Shown: positions 35,174-48,081 of the stretch, in pieces
Numbering within the stretch: position 1 is the stretch's first letter
How the letters are laid out: every line of letters starts with the position of its first letter
From: Gnomoniopsis sp. IMI 355080
Taxonomy: Eukaryota > Ascomycota > Sordariomycetes > Diaporthales > Gnomoniaceae
NCBI GenBank assembly: GCA_027946555.1
Contig: JAPEVC010000204.1
Location: 1-64,000 of the forward strand
Reading direction: 5' to 3'
Length of the DNA stretch: 64,000 bases
The notes under the pieces: generated by a model
What the model was told of the DNA's origin: nothing
What the model saw: only the letters and a program-made list of their open reading frames with translations
Database searches by the model: none
Translations under genes and position numbers: made by a program

Positions 35174-36679
35174 GATGGTGGAACTGCGAGAAACCGAATC
35201 GAGCAGTGCAGTCTGGATCTTAATCGCATTAAAATCATCTAGTCCAAAATATGAGGAGGTACTGCCGGCTGGAACTTCCAAGTGTATATATCTACCGGAG
35301 GCACAGAGGCAGCCCAATGCAGTTCACAAGCATGATCGTCCCTGCTGATGACCTCACCTCTTACCAAATCACAGTGACGTCGTTACGGCTTGCAGGCTAT
35401 TTACCTTGTCAGCATCACAACCGGGGCCGGAGCCCAGGGGTAGACTGACCCGGCGAATCAGGCGAGTACCGAACGATTCTCCGTTACATGGGAACTCGAC
35501 AAGAGGCGCCCTAAGAACGCCAGGCCAGGCGCCACAACACCTCATAGGACTTTTCAGAGGTGAGCTTTCATGATGCCAGAGCGTCACATATATGCTCCCA
35601 GAGGCTGCAGGTGAAGCAATGGCGCCAGGTATTCTTGAAGCCGGTCACTTACTCGACAGAACTTGATTTCTCAACCTCGAATCACAGTATCATCTACCTA
35701 TTCTGCCCACCTGAGCAGTCAATGTCAAATACACGTATTGACTAGTTCAAAGGCCCATGCCCTTACAACTAATCTATCCGACAATCAAGTGTACATTCTG
35801 AGGTTCCCAGGCACAGAACCAGATGAGCCCGAAACAACAAAAACCCTTCACTTTCCAAGTGCTTCGGGATCATTCTGCCCGGTCTATTTCTCGACAACTC
35901 CAGCTATTTCAATTTGTTTTACAGCACCAAACGTCACATGCCCGCCAAATCTGCAGCCAGCCTTGTATTTTGTGAGTGAAAAGTCTCTAAATTCTTCCGA
36001 TGGAACCGAATCGCCAAGCAGCAAAGAGATGTACATAGGAAATTTCAGTACTGTAACAAGTTTTTGTACTAGCAGTAATCACTTGATACATCAATGTTGC
36101 TGTGTTCCTCGCCCCTGCTGATTTCTAATTATACGTTGTGATACAACACTCAGAGGCTAGTGAGAGTATTAAGTTGCTGGCCGACTAGTCCAAGATGACA
36201 ACGAATTTCGAAAAGCAGCACGGAACAATTTCACTGAAAGCACGGATTCAATAGAAAGATGGGCGATCACGCAAGTAGGAAACCGCAAGTTGAGGAAGTA
36301 GTCTTTTGTTTTGAACTTCAGGATGGCAGTCCTTGCTATCCATTCGCCCGGCAATGTTATTACTATTATATACAGCGTGGTCTGATCAAGACGCACATAC
36401 GCCGTGTGTACTCTTCCCCTTTTCCCAAGCAAGACAGACATGCGCGTGTGGCTGCTGCTGCTGCTGCTGTCAATGTATCCCAATGATATCTCGAAACACA
36501 AAAAACCCGGCCAGCCACCGGAAAATGCTATGACTTTTCGTAAGGATCGTAAGAATGGTACATCGAGGCTCCCAAACGTGAGAGCCAAGAGCTAAAAGAG
36601 ATGGGGGGCCTTGATACCAAGGCTTGAGATGGTGATGGTACATGATAAATGGTGTTTCCACCAACGACTCTCTGTTTCC
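35174..36679. other. Intergenic, 1.5 kb
   Basis: Contains a 152-codon plus-strand frame at 35663-36121 that begins with TTG and has no recognisable domain, and a (GCT)6 microsatellite at 36451. No gene accepted. Confidence 0.5.
36451..36469. repeat. (GCT)6 microsatellite
   Basis: Six uninterrupted GCT units plus G in the 3' flank of the CFEM-like gene. Confidence 0.85.
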
Positions 36680-38850
36680 TTACAGAGCCAAGGCAAGAGC
36701 AGCGAGGGCTGCGGCGCCGAAGCCCGTACCGACCTGCGCCTTGCTCGCACCAGCAGTGACAATGGCGCCCGTAGCTGATGCCGTCGTGGAGGCAGCACCG
36801 GCGCCGGAAGCACCAGCCACGCCCGAGGGCTGAGAGCCAGCTGCAGAGCCAGTGTAGTAGGGAGGGGAGACGCCAGTGGCGGCATTGGAGCTCACGGCTG
36901 AAACCTGAGTATAGCTGGCCACGGGGATCACACCGACCTCGGTGGAAGTACCAGAAACCTGTGTGGTGAGGCCAACTTGCGGGACAGTCATGCTGATGGG
37001 GCTGACGACCGTGGTGGAGGAGCTTGGAATGGTAGAGCCGTTGGAGTCGGTGCAAGGGACCACCGTCGTAGCAGTCACTACAATGGTCGTGGCGCTGACA
37101 GACTGGATCGAGGTGGGCGTCGCCGTGATGTATGAAGTGCAAGTGGCTCCGGTGGCAACGGCTGGGTTGTCCCCAGCATAGCTGCCGCAGAGACCTTGGA
37201 AGTACTGAACAGCGTCGGCGACGTCCTGGTCAGACTCTCCGTAGGCGTAAAGGCAGTCATAGACGTTGTTGACAAAGGTCGCGTCGGGGCAGTAGCAGCT
37301 GGTGTCCGAGTTGTCCACGCAGCCAACAATGTCTAAAGTCGGAAAGTTAGGAAACGATGTGCAAGGCGAAAGAGGGCACATTCAGAACGGGTAAGGTACT
37401 TACAGGTCCAGGTGGAGATACAAGCGGGCAGGACGGATGGGTAGCTGATAGTCTCAGTGGCCGTAGCCGCCGAGCTCACAGTGGTAGCCGAGGCCACACC
37501 AGAGGGAGCGACACCAGAAGGAGAGCCGCCCGAAGGAGCTCCGCCCTGAACTGGAGAGTTGCTCGAGGTGCTCTCCTCGGGGCCACTGCTGGACGAGACA
37601 ACAGAAGTGAAGGCGAGAGGGGTGGTGGCTCCGCTGCTGTAGACGGCCGTTTGAGTCTCGGTGATGGGGCACACAGTGGTATCAACAGCCACAACCACGG
37701 TAGTGGTGGCAGCCCCGCCTTCAGAGGCTGGGCAGTTGGTGACTTCGGGACCGCAAGACGTAATGGTCTGGTATGAGGTCGAGTAGACTGTCGATGTGCC
37801 AATGTAGGTGGTCACTTGAGTGCTGGTGAGGAGGTTGGTTGTCTCCGCAGAGCTCGGGGCAGACTCCGTGACTGGGGAGTTGGAGGTTGTCGAGGCTTCA
37901 GCAGATGAGGTGGGAATGGCAGCAGATGGGGTGGGAGATCCGGCAGACGGCGTGGGAGTCTCGACGGCTGAAGACTCGGTGTAACCAAAAGAGTAGGAAG
38001 TAGAGAAAGAGAAAGCAGTAGACTCGGTGTTTCCTCCACCTACGTTGGTAGGAGTAGGCTTGGTCTCGCTGGCAGGAGAGCTAGGGGTGACTGTTTGACC
38101 AACTGCCGTGGATGTGGTCTTGTGTCCGCCGTAGGACGTGGTCTTGACAACAGCGGTGCTTGAGGCTGAACCGCAAGCAAAGCTCATGGTGGGAATGTTG
38201 ACAGAGCATGTGGTGGATTCCTTGGGGATCGAGCCTCCAGATTGGCCACTAGGATAGACAATGGTCATGTTGGTCGCGCCGCCACACTGAGTGTTCTTGA
38301 CCGTGGTACCCTCGCTGGAGCAGGAGCTGCGCTGCTTGCAGCTTGATCCGTCGCTCATGGTGTACTGGAACTCAAGATCGCAGCTGAACTCGGTGTAGAT
38401 GCTGAAGCTGTCCAGAGAGAAGGCCGAGACCTCGTCGTCGTCGGAGCCGCTGGAGCCAGAGCCGCCCCATGATCCAGAGGAGCTTGATCCAGAGGAACCA
38501 GAGGATGAACCAGAAGAAGAGCCGCAACCAATCGAGACACTCGACGAGGAATCGAAGCCACAGGAGCCACCGATGGCCTTCTCCGAAGTACGGGGGGCAA
38601 AGCGACCACCGAGAGCGCGCTTGCTGAAGCTTCCGGCAGCCATGCACTCCGTGTTGCCAAAGTACAGACCACCAAAGGAGGAGAAGGAAGAGCCAATGCT
38701 CAAATCACCCCATGAGCCCCCAAACCCACCGCTTGACTGTTGAGTATTGCAGGTGTTGTCAGTGTTGTCAGGGCACGAGTAGCCAGTGGCATCGTTCCAA
38801 GAAGCCGAAGCGGTCGCCGCAAAGGCGAGGACTGAGACAGTCTTCATCAT
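36680..38850 (-). CDS. CFEM-like, Ser/Thr-rich GPI-anchored surface protein
   Basis: Two exons, 38850-37404 and 37332-36680, 699 aa. The start is MMKTVSVLAFAATASASW, a signal peptide. Residues about 20-290 contain Gly/Ser-rich repeats and a Cys-bearing domain (YTEFSCDLEFQYT, CKQRSSCSSEGTTVKNTQCG). A long Ser/Thr stalk with likely O-mannosylation follows. A CFEM-like module spans the intron: LPACISTWTYIVGCVDNSD, TSCYCPD, VYDCLYAYG and FQGLCGSY. It has the CxC pair but only six of the usual eight Cys. The C-terminus (FGAAALAALALAL) is a GPI signal. CFEM proteins bind haem or act in adhesion and host interaction; haem binding here is uncertain because the pattern is incomplete. Confidence 0.85.
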
Positions 38851-41800
38851 GTCTGATCTTTGGTGGGTCCTAGAGTATTTTGTGTATGACTGTATAGTGT
38901 GAATAGTAAGAGCAAGTGAGTGTTGGATGTAGTCGATTGCTATACGCAGTATACAACGAGTGTCGAAATGAGATAAGAGGCAAAGAAGCGAATGGCTCTG
39001 ACTCTTGGTAGAAAGGAACAAGATTCTGAAGAGAGGTTGACGGAAAGAAATGGACTTTTGGGAAGGACTGATGGAGAGGAGGGACAGAAAGTGTTACGAC
39101 AGGAAACGAATTCAGGATATCTATATACACCGCGCTTAAGAGAAGGCGTCAAGCGGGTGACATGGTATAGCTGTGGTATTGCCCCCCCGGGCCTGAGTGG
39201 CTTGAGGGTATAGAACAGACTAAGGACCGTATGACCCATGAAGGAGGAGGCCCGACAGTGGACCCAGTGGACCAGGGAGTTCCCATGGCTGCATGTGGTA
39301 CCCCAGACTTGTTTCTTGAAGAAGTTTCTTCCTCCCAAGCCCTTGTCCAGTACCCACAGCTAGTGGCCTGCAATGAGCTTAGTCTATGGTTGGCTTGATG
39401 GTCTGTGGGAGTTGACAGGCACCGGCCGGTTGTAAGGCCGTCAGCCAATGGACCGCATATGTGGTGACACACCTAATGCGATCTTTCCAGGAAGATCGTG
39501 GCCATGCTTGAGGTCGCAGACGGACCGACAAGAATAGTACCTGGTGGCGTCTGCAAGCCATGCTTCCAGCCTTGGCGACATTACTGTGTACCATCCGCAC
39601 AGTACATGACAGACCGTGAGGCTCTTGTCTGTGCGGACTTCGTGATGGTTGAAATGAGGTCCTACGGAAGACGGAGAGTGTTGAGACAAAGCTAACGGGG
39701 CCATGACCAGATGATCTGATGAAGCTGCTCAAAGTAGCTGTCGACCAGGGACGAACTTGCCCCAAGGAAACAAACGAATGTGGGCGCATGGGGTTTGTTG
39801 CGCGCGGCTCTGGATGCTCGTTGTGGGATGGAGTAAAGTGCAAGGTAGTAGGCCACGGACGTCAGGGGCCCGCAGCTCGTGTCCACTCTTTCGTGGAGGG
39901 ACCCCCCTGCATCAAACAGGGGCTGCTCAGTCGGACTTGCCCAATCAGCTTACATCAGGACGGAGAGCAGCCAGAGTCAACTTTTAGAGTTAACCGATCA
40001 TTTTTAGCTATTTCGTACTATGTATGTCTCCGGATCGATCCTCTTCGGGTTCGAAATCTCACTGGACCTAGCCAGCGGCCGCTTCCTGTTGCTCTGAAAA
40101 GGCAAATGTACGGAGCAGCATGAACTAAGAATACATACATTATTGACGAATAAGCCTTCCCATGAGCTATTATCGATTTTCCGTTGCTGTATTTGAGAAT
40201 GTCAGGTACTGTTACTAAAAGGGGTGGTGGAAAGGGATTGTACATAGTGGTCCATCCCATGTCCAGGCTGCGGCAAGTACGGAATACCTAGTACTAACCA
40301 GATCTCCAATCAGCCCAGGTCGTACCTACTACTAAACTCTATTGAATAATCTTGACAAGTCCCAATGGCGGGTTGACGCTTGAACGTGCAAACTGCAGCC
40401 TGGCTTGCATCGTGCCCAAACAGAAAGCCGCGTTAATCGATTTCCACAGCGCTACGCAGGGGGCATCTTGAAACAACTGCTCAGCCACCAGGAGAAAGAC
40501 GCCGGCTCCACTAGAAGCTAATGCAGGTACAAGAGCACCCGCCAATCGCGCTCCACAGACAGGGAGGTTATCGACAAGTTTCGTATCCACTCTGCTCACT
40601 TTCTTACTGGGGTCCGCAAACAACGGCTCCGGATTTCCAAAGTGGTTTAAAGAGGGTTTGCTGGTGACCTATCATCCGGCCACTGAGCCTTAAAACTCAG
40701 AATGCATTGCCCGTGGTCACTGCCTATGTACTTTGACGGTGTAATCTTTGTGTGCAATGCTCATCACTCAGCCACTAGTCCTCCCGTAGCTCTTCAAGGC
40801 TGTAAGTGAGTGGTCTGTCCATGAAGACAGTACCTATCTGGTGTCTACCTACCTTCCTAGGTACCTTCAGTGTATGGCAGCGCCTCGCTTCGACAGCGTC
40901 TCTGACCCTTTTGCCCGCCCGCACAGATCAGGACAATCACCGATACCCCAGCATGCCAGGAGCGCATTGGCGCATGTCTCCATTTGACTTACTATGCAAA
41001 TCCCTTCCTCCACCCCACCTGGGTATAGATCTTGGTGGACCAAGCCGAATGTGACCGCGTACGTCGGTCCGATCTTCTCTTTTGGATCAGTGGGAATCCG
41101 GATCCAGCAATGCATGCCGTTTAACGTTGAATCCTACCGGTCGCTACACCCATGGTGAGCTCTCGTATTCCCTTCTTTGTCAAATTACAGCACCGCCAGA
41201 AAGGTAGCTTTTGAAACAATGGACCCTTTTTTTGGACATGTGGGCTGCCATCGTTTCTGCTCACTTGACATCTTGACCGCGAGTCGCTGTTGGCCGCACA
41301 TAGCAGCATCGCGTAGAATATTGTACGCGGACATTGAGACTTGGTCCAAAGTGATCCAACACCGAGACCATTGTTTGTAGACGAGATGGCGCCAACCTCA
41401 AAAATATGATCATGCAAACTCGCCCGCGGCTTTCAGTCCTTGTTGGCGGTCAAGGTGAGGTTCGGCTGCCCGGCGGCCTCACAGAACAGCGAAAGCCCAT
41501 GCACGTTCTGGCCATGGTATGCCTGGTGTTTCATGTTTCACAGGTGCAGGTTCGTCCAGTGTCTCCCCACCCTCGACCCTGCACCAACCAAGTCATGCTG
41601 CCCATCAGATCAAGTCCCCTCTTCAAGGGGGAAGGGGAAAAAAAAAAGAGAAGAACAAAATTGCATTGACAGTGCAACGCCATCATATCTACAGTATCCT
41701 GATCTAGCTACAATCGCATAAAGTGGCAGTGTTCAACAGACAACGGGGTGTTGCCAAGAATTCACAGAGGGACCATTGACGACATTCTGCCATGATGTGA

Positions 41801-44154
41801 GGCCGGCGCGCATGGCCCCCTGATTCAGGTCAACCTGCTCTGCTATGCTCTTTCCGGTCCGGCGCCGGTCACTTCGCACAATCTTGCGTGTTGCACAAGC
41901 ACAGCATACCGAGGTAGTTCGTCGAAATTGATTGTCGATTTGTTCGTAGTGTACGAGCTACATACGCCAAGGCTTCTGTAGTTGCCCGGTGGCCACTGGC
42001 AGGCTGCGGTCGTCGTGATCGGACGAACTCAATATTTGGGATGACAAGTCTGGGCCGGACAGTGCCGTCCTTGTCGGTGGGTTTTGGTCATCAATCAGAA
42101 CTCAATAAATAGAAGCAGGCCACATGCGACCAGTACCACAAGCCTTCTGACGGTCCTACGGTCTACCATTAGAGAGGTGGTCGAAGTGTAGGACTGCGAA
42201 AAAAGCAACAACAAGACAAAAACACCCCGAATCCAACTGATGACAATGCGCCTGAAGATGCACGTCATGTTTCTATTTTCAATCCTCTTGTAGTGATGAG
42301 GCTACAGCGGAACAAATCTCCTTGACAAGCTAACGGAAATCCTCCGAACTCCCAATGATTCTTCATGATCTATAGTATGTGGGATGTGATGGGATGTCAA
42401 AGTGAGAGTATCCTCGCACATCGCAATATCCAGAATCCGGGGTGATCGACGCCCTGCATGCATGAACCTCCCACTCAAACCGCACCGGGCCTTTTTTTCC
42501 TTCTCTGCCGCACTACGATAATAATTGGGCCTGCGGAGAGAAAACCATTTTTACATAGTAGCCTGTTGACAAGATACGGCGTCTTGAAACACATGTCTAC
42601 AGTTACACGGACTAGGCATCTAGTCCCAACCTTGACTGCAGGCCAATTTCCCATGAGACCAGTGCATAGTCTCTCTTGCGCAAGCCTTCATCAAGCCACT
42701 CATGCCCCCACCACCCATCGCACCACGAGACTGGGCGCCAAGAAAGAGACCATCTATCAACCTGGCTTGCAAAAACTCCCGACCGACTTCCGGACAAGAC
42801 ACCAAAAAAAAAGGGGGTGACCCTGCCATGTAACAGTACTGGTTCGTCAATAACAGTCGTGCCCCTACCTCTTGTGTGTGCAACCAGATCAACATACCAC
42901 CCAGACCTGATAAATATACCATGGTGATAGCGAGCACAAAGCACCGCAAAGTCCTGCAGGACCTGGCCCCGCACAAAGCAGCTATAAGCTTGTCTTTTGG
43001 AAACAACTGCGCCTCGTTACCGTCATCACCCAGGGCCTCAGGACCTCTAGTATCAACACACACCGCCGTTGCATTGAGCAAAAGAACTTACCCACACCTC
43101 GCAATTGAGATTATCTTTTTTTACCGAGCCTCTATTATCTACGTCTGTTGCCAAAACTTAGGGCTCATGGTCACACAGAAAACCCTGTCTTGCGTGATCG
43201 GCTGCCTCTGGGTGGACTGGCCCAGTCCTTGCACAGACAGACAGCCGTTGAATACGTTCCCCTAGTGTGTAGCTTATTCCCCTTGCAAGATTTGGCAGGG
43301 CTTACCGCGAAAGGATTCTGTCATTTGGCCTCGGAACCAGGCGCACGAGCTATGAGAATATGATGAGAGTTCCCAATCGATGGTGATCATGGTCCATCTC
43401 CCGTAAACACTAAAAGAGGTACCTCACAAATCATTCAGAACCAATTTAAATCAGCACGTATCGTAACGGCTAGTGCTCCACCCCACACACCACTCTTTTC
43501 CTTCGATACCACCGTGCTTGCTCTTTCTCATCACTTCATTATTCGGGTAGCTCGTTGGAAATGTCGTATCTGCAAAATCTAGAAACTCGTACTCTTGCTT
43601 TCTAAGCCAAAAAGGGGTTGTCCTGAAACCGTCCGTTGGTGCGCTTACCCTAGCCTGGCGGTCCTCTCATTTTCTTCAGTCCTATACCAAGTACAACGTG
43701 GAGGTGGCTGAGTTGCGATCACAAACATGCATGTGAATTCATGCACAAGAATGCAAGGCGGGATAAACATCACGGGTAAAATTCGACAATGGGCATGTTC
43801 TGCGTGTAGGATCGGACTATGAGATGGAGGAGCTCGTGCACCGGCGGAGCGCCGAGCATCAGCTGCTCCTTCAAGCCGCTCAGCTGACTTACCATGGAAA
43901 CAAACGACCATGAACAGCAAGAAAAGCCCAACAAGTTGAAGGGGGGCGGGGGCGTGAGCCTCGCTGAGTGCAAAGCGCGTCGCCGAGATGCGACTTTCAT
44001 ATCGACCCGTGCAGGTGTCAGCGCGGCCCGCATGGTGGACAGCCAACTGCCTATGTACCATTATAGACTGTACTATGCCAGAGCCGGCCGAGGGCTGACG
44101 GCAGCAATCCAAATGTAGAGTTCGCGGTAAGCCTTCAAAGACCAATTTGGACCC
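38851..44154. other. Gene-poor stretch, 5.3 kb
   Basis: No ORF with domain-like content, despite frames up to 166 codons that mostly start with non-ATG codons. The first few hundred bases are the promoter of the CFEM-like gene and are T/A-rich on the minus strand (many TTCC and ATAC runs). A CCTACCTTCCTAGGTACC motif lies near 40850. Candidates are non-coding transcripts or long regulatory DNA; I see no repeats indicating a dead transposon. Confidence 0.5.
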
Positions 44155-46173
44155 TCATCCACCACCCTGCATCCTCTTCAGCCGTTCCTCAGCCGCCCGT
44201 GCCCTCCTCTCCCTCTCCAGCTTCATCCTCTGCTCTGGTGTCAATCCCCAGCCCTCCTCACGTCGTTTCTCCTCCGCGCTCTTCTCCGTCGCAGAACTCA
44301 GCACACTGCCATATTTCCGTCTCGCCGTGTCGTTGAGCTTCGGTCCGTCGTTCTTGAGCCGCTCTTCCTCTGCTTTCCTCCTCTCAGCCTCCTTGCGATC
44401 GGCATCTTTGCGCTCTCGCTCCTCACGCTTGTCTGCTTCTTCCTTTTTGAGCGGTGGTGGCACCTTTGCAGTGTCCCAGTCCCACGCGGATTCGCCAAGG
44501 TCGTGTCGTGCCACGCGGAAGGCGTCGCGGGTTGCGCGCTCGCCCGCAAGTTCGAACGAGGCCTTGCCATCGGCATTGAGAAGAGTGGGGTCTGCGCCGC
44601 CGCGGGTGAGGAGCCCTGTGATTAAAGGCGCGGAATTTTGTGCAGCGGCAAGATGGAGTGGTGTTGGAGCGTGGTGGTTCGCGTCCGCCGGTTGGAAGCG
44701 GAAATTTGCGTCTAGGGAGTTGCTCTTCAAGTACGACAATAAAGCCGGGAGTTTGGACCGGCGGATGAGCGCTTGTAGTTGTTGTGTGTGAAGGAGGGCC
44801 GTCTCTTCCTCCTCGGTCAACTTCGGTGCTGCAGGCTTTGAAGGCTTGCTTGATGCTTGCTTTGCAGGCTCAGGGGCCGCTTTCGGATCGATCGGCAGAA
44901 TCTCCTTGACCTTCAGTCGCGTCAGCTCAATAAAGGAACGCATCAGCTCATTCTGCGTTGCTCGCCGCGTGCTGAACGGAAAACCTCGTATCCTGGGATC
45001 GTTCGCCCGCAGAACCTGTCCCTCATAGGGTCCGTAGAGCGTCCGCCGGTTCGTCATACCAGTAGCCCTAATAAAAAGTAGATCTGAGGTATCCAGCAAT
45101 CCCTTCCAGTCCTTCAAAACCTGCCGCACATCGTCCACAAGCGCCTGCTCGTTGTATCGGCGCAGAGTAGACCCAGCAGAGTGCGCGGCGCCTTTGGCGT
45201 TATCGTTGGCGGACTGCGAGCCACCCTGTTTGCGCCGTGTTGTATATCTGTGAAATGTCTTGTGCGCGAGGACCGTAGCTTCACGACTTAGTGGTCCTGG
45301 GCCGGACTTTGTCTGTCGCGGGGCAAGCGCCACCACCATTGCAGCGAAATGGCCGCCGCCGATCATGCATAGGAAAATGTGCGGGCCCTTGTAGGTGATG
45401 GCTGGCATAGAACCATCTTTGGCGACCTTTGGGAGAGCGAACGGGGGCAATTGTCGCTTCTTGACCGCATCGACTATTTCGGCCTCTTTCGAGAGCTCCT
45501 CTGGGGTGAATAACGATCGGTAAATACCAAAGTAGTTATGCTCCGGCAGCACAGTCGAGCCGAACCACATCATGGGCGGCTTGCCGGCGCCCGTCCTCTT
45601 CCCGCGGCCCCATTCTTCCTCGGCGTTGTCGCCTCCCTTCTCTTTTTCAGCGAGCGTCGCCTGTTTCTTCAGCAGCGCCGTGAGCGTGGACTCTTTCTTG
45701 TCGCCTTCGTCATCGTCCGACTCTTCTGAATCAGAGCCTGACAAACTCTCATCCAAGTCGCCAATCAACTTTTCGAAGTCCGCTTCTGAGACGGGCTTTT
45801 GTCCGCGCAGCTTCTGCTTTAGGTTGTAATGGTGTAGATCGGACTTTTGGTGACTGCGCTGGTCCAGCACAGTAGCAAATGTCAAGCTGCAGAGGGAACA
45901 TGCTTGCGCCCCAGCTGCGACGGGGTTGTCGAGCGTCGTCGATGCGTCGCCAGGCTGAGGTGATGCTGAGGTCTCGGTATTTTGCTGGTCTCGTACCTCG
46001 ATATCGTCGATCTTGAGCACGAGTGTATTCAGAACTTCTGGGGGGAGGTCGTAGACTGCGGCTCTGTTTGCTTAATCATACGCTCTTGCGACTGTTGGCC
46101 ATTCAACATGCGACTCACGGTATAGTGGACGACGAAGCAGGTCATCCTGTGGCTTCTTGTTTGTCTCTGCCAT
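44155..46173 (-). CDS. VMS1: Vms1/ANKZF1-type peptidyl-tRNA endonuclease
   Basis: Two exons, 46173-46119 and 46055-44155, 651 aa. Vms1 releases stalled nascent chains from 60S ribosomes by cutting the tRNA CCA end, and works with Cdc48. Visible parts: a C2H2 zinc finger with C71, C74, H87 and H93/94; an acidic linker; the VLRF1 release-factor-like domain from about residue 180, with the loop GGSQSAND whose Q299 matches the essential Gln of the family; ankyrin repeats (PTPLHLAAAQNS, GGADPTLLNADGKASFELAG); and a charged C-terminal helix with the Cdc48-binding VIM motif RX5AAX2R (RERRARAAEER). The 63-nt intron acceptor at 46056 is chosen since it yields RRPLYLYDLPPEVL, the expected N-terminus. 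Confidence 0.95.
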
Positions 46174-46981
46174 GATGGGCACTCTTGGACCTGACGGCTG
46201 ACGGGAGGCGAGACTGCACCCAAAAGACTGAGGAAGGTGGTTGTTGGGCGGCGCAATAAATACTTAGTTTTGGAAGGATGGTGACTCGGTATGACTGCTG
46301 ATGACGACAAGGCGTCAGCGCGGCAGGTGCTGTACCTGGGCACAGTACTGGTGTACTTTATACTTTAGCCTTATCGATAAGCGCTGTCTTTGGGAGGCAG
46401 TTTTCCACCACTATCGCTCACAAGCCCCAAAACTTCACCCAGACTGGCCAAGCCGAATCAACACTCCCAGGGCTTGTAGTGCTTAGCGCTTACCATAAAA
46501 GCCTGAGGAATTTGGCTTCACAATGTTTCCCACTTTCGTAAGGTGCAGCAACGTGGACATGTATAGTTTCAGACGGATGGCAGGTGCGCCTCGAGATTCA
46601 ACGACTACATCAGCCCCAGGTCGGTATTCGTCTCGAAGGGTACCGATACTGTAGCCAACGCCAGGCTATTGTGCAGGTCTTGGCCTTCTAAATTAGAGCC
46701 AGATCGTCGTGGAGACGGATTGATGTGCTGTGGTACCGATCCCCCTCGCGGGGTCATCGTGCCAGGGCGCTCTCGAGCCTCGCAGTGTCTCTTCTCCGCA
46801 TGAGCTGTGCCCCGGCATTAAGCAGCGTTCAAGCTATTGCGCGAGTAAGAAACAGGTATATATATACTGATATCTGATTCTTGCTCCGCTTCCATAATAT
46901 GGCAGACTCCGCATCAGTGTATATTGAGTTTTCATTGGATTTCACACCAACATACTTCTGGTGCCGACAACGTCGTCTAAC
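46174..46981. promoter_or_regulatory. Divergent promoter region, VMS1 and alcohol dehydrogenase
   Basis: 808 bp between divergent ATGs. It contains an alternating TATATATATA at 46857-46866, about 115 bp before the dehydrogenase ATG. No coding sequence. Confidence 0.5.
46857..46866 (+). promoter_or_regulatory. TATA-like element of the dehydrogenase gene
   Basis: TATATATATA positioned 116-125 bp upstream of the ATG at 46982, a usual distance for fungal core promoters. Confidence 0.4.
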
Positions 46982-48081
46982 ATGAAAGCCCTTGTGTATA
47001 AATCTCTTGGGGAGGTCGAGCTACAAGAACGACCGCGTCCCGAACTTGTCAAACCGACCGACGCCATCATCAAAGTCACCAAAACGACCATTTGCGGATC
47101 GGACCTCCATATCAGACAGGGTCATGTGTCGACGTGCATGCCCGGCCGGGTCCTGGGCCACGAGGGCGTCGGCATCGTTGAGGAGGCTGGCTCATCTGTA
47201 ACAAAGCACAAGAAGGGAGACCACGTTCTTATCTTGTGCATGACTTCATGCTCGTCATGCGAATACTGTCGAAGGGCCATGTATTCACATTGCTCATCTG
47301 GCGGATGGCTCCTCGGCAACACCATCGACGGGTGCCAGGCCGAGTATGTACGAGTGCCGCATGCGGACTCGAGCCTGCTATCTGTTCCCGAGCATGTTGA
47401 CGAAGGCGGTCTGGTGATGCTGAGCGATGCTTTCCCAACTGGCTACGAGGTTGGAACTCTCGCTGGCAAGGTGGCGCCGGGTGGGACGGTAGTGATCATT
47501 GGGGTCGGGCCAATTGGCATGGCGAGCCTGATTACCGCGCAGTGGCTCTCCCCATCCATCCTCATTGCGGTGGACAATGACGAGAACCGGCTGCGTACGG
47601 CCAAAGAGATGGGAGCGACGCATACTGCGACCGCGGCCAATGCTGTGGAGGTAGTCAAGTCCGCGACGGGCTCTAGGGGCTGTGATACTGTCATGGAGGC
47701 GGTGGGCATTCCCGCAACTTTTGCGTTGGCGCAGAGGCTTTTGGCTGTGGGAGGAACTCTGGCAAACGTTGGTGTTCATGGTACCAAGGTTGAGCTGTTC
47801 TTGGATGAGTTGTGGTCCCATAACATCACTATCAAGACCAGCCTCGTTGATACCGCCTCTGCCCCAATGCTTCTTGGCCTTGTGCAATCTGGCAAGCTGA
47901 ATGCTACCAAGCTGGTCACACATAGTAAGGCATTTTTTCCTCTGGCAACGAAACATGTTAGACGACAACTGACACATTGTGCGCTCCAGGGTTCAAGTTC
48001 GATGACATGGAGAAGGCGTACCAGACATTTGGGAGTGCAGCCAAACATGATTGCTTGAAGGTGTTGATTGAGATGGAATGA
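46982..48081 (+). CDS. Zinc-dependent medium-chain alcohol dehydrogenase
   Basis: Two exons, 46982-47924 and 47990-48081, 344 aa. The start is the ATG of MKALVYKS; the frame upstream offers only CTG. Catalytic zinc ligands are C38 (TTICGSD) and H60/E61 in LGHEGVG. The four structural-zinc Cys are C90, C93, C96 and C104. The NAD(P)-binding Rossmann loop is GVGPIG at 174-179. The second exon provides HRFKFDDMEKAYQTF, the usual MDR C-terminus. The family oxidises alcohols or polyols or reduces aldehydes in the cytosol; this subgroup resembles short secondary-alcohol and polyol dehydrogenases, but the substrate is not readable. Neighbouring genes give no pathway clue. Confidence 0.9.

Noticed and set aside
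35663..36121. 152-codon plus-strand frame
   Set aside because: Begins with TTG, has no recognisable domain and no joining exon was found.
40040..40075. GGGTTCGAAATC resembling a tRNA B box
   Set aside because: No A box or acceptor stem can be placed around it. Similar isolated hits at 8560-8580 and 9044-9056 also fail to fold.
39719..40123. 134-codon plus-strand ORF
   Set aside because: ATG present but composition is not protein-like, and no homologous motif is recognised.
43645..44145. 166-codon minus-strand frame downstream of VMS1
   Set aside because: The predicted sequence has no domain and lies in the 3' flank; probably accidental in GC-rich DNA.
45538..45829. Plus-strand ORFs opposite VMS1
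   Set aside because: Shadow frames of the VMS1 coding exon.
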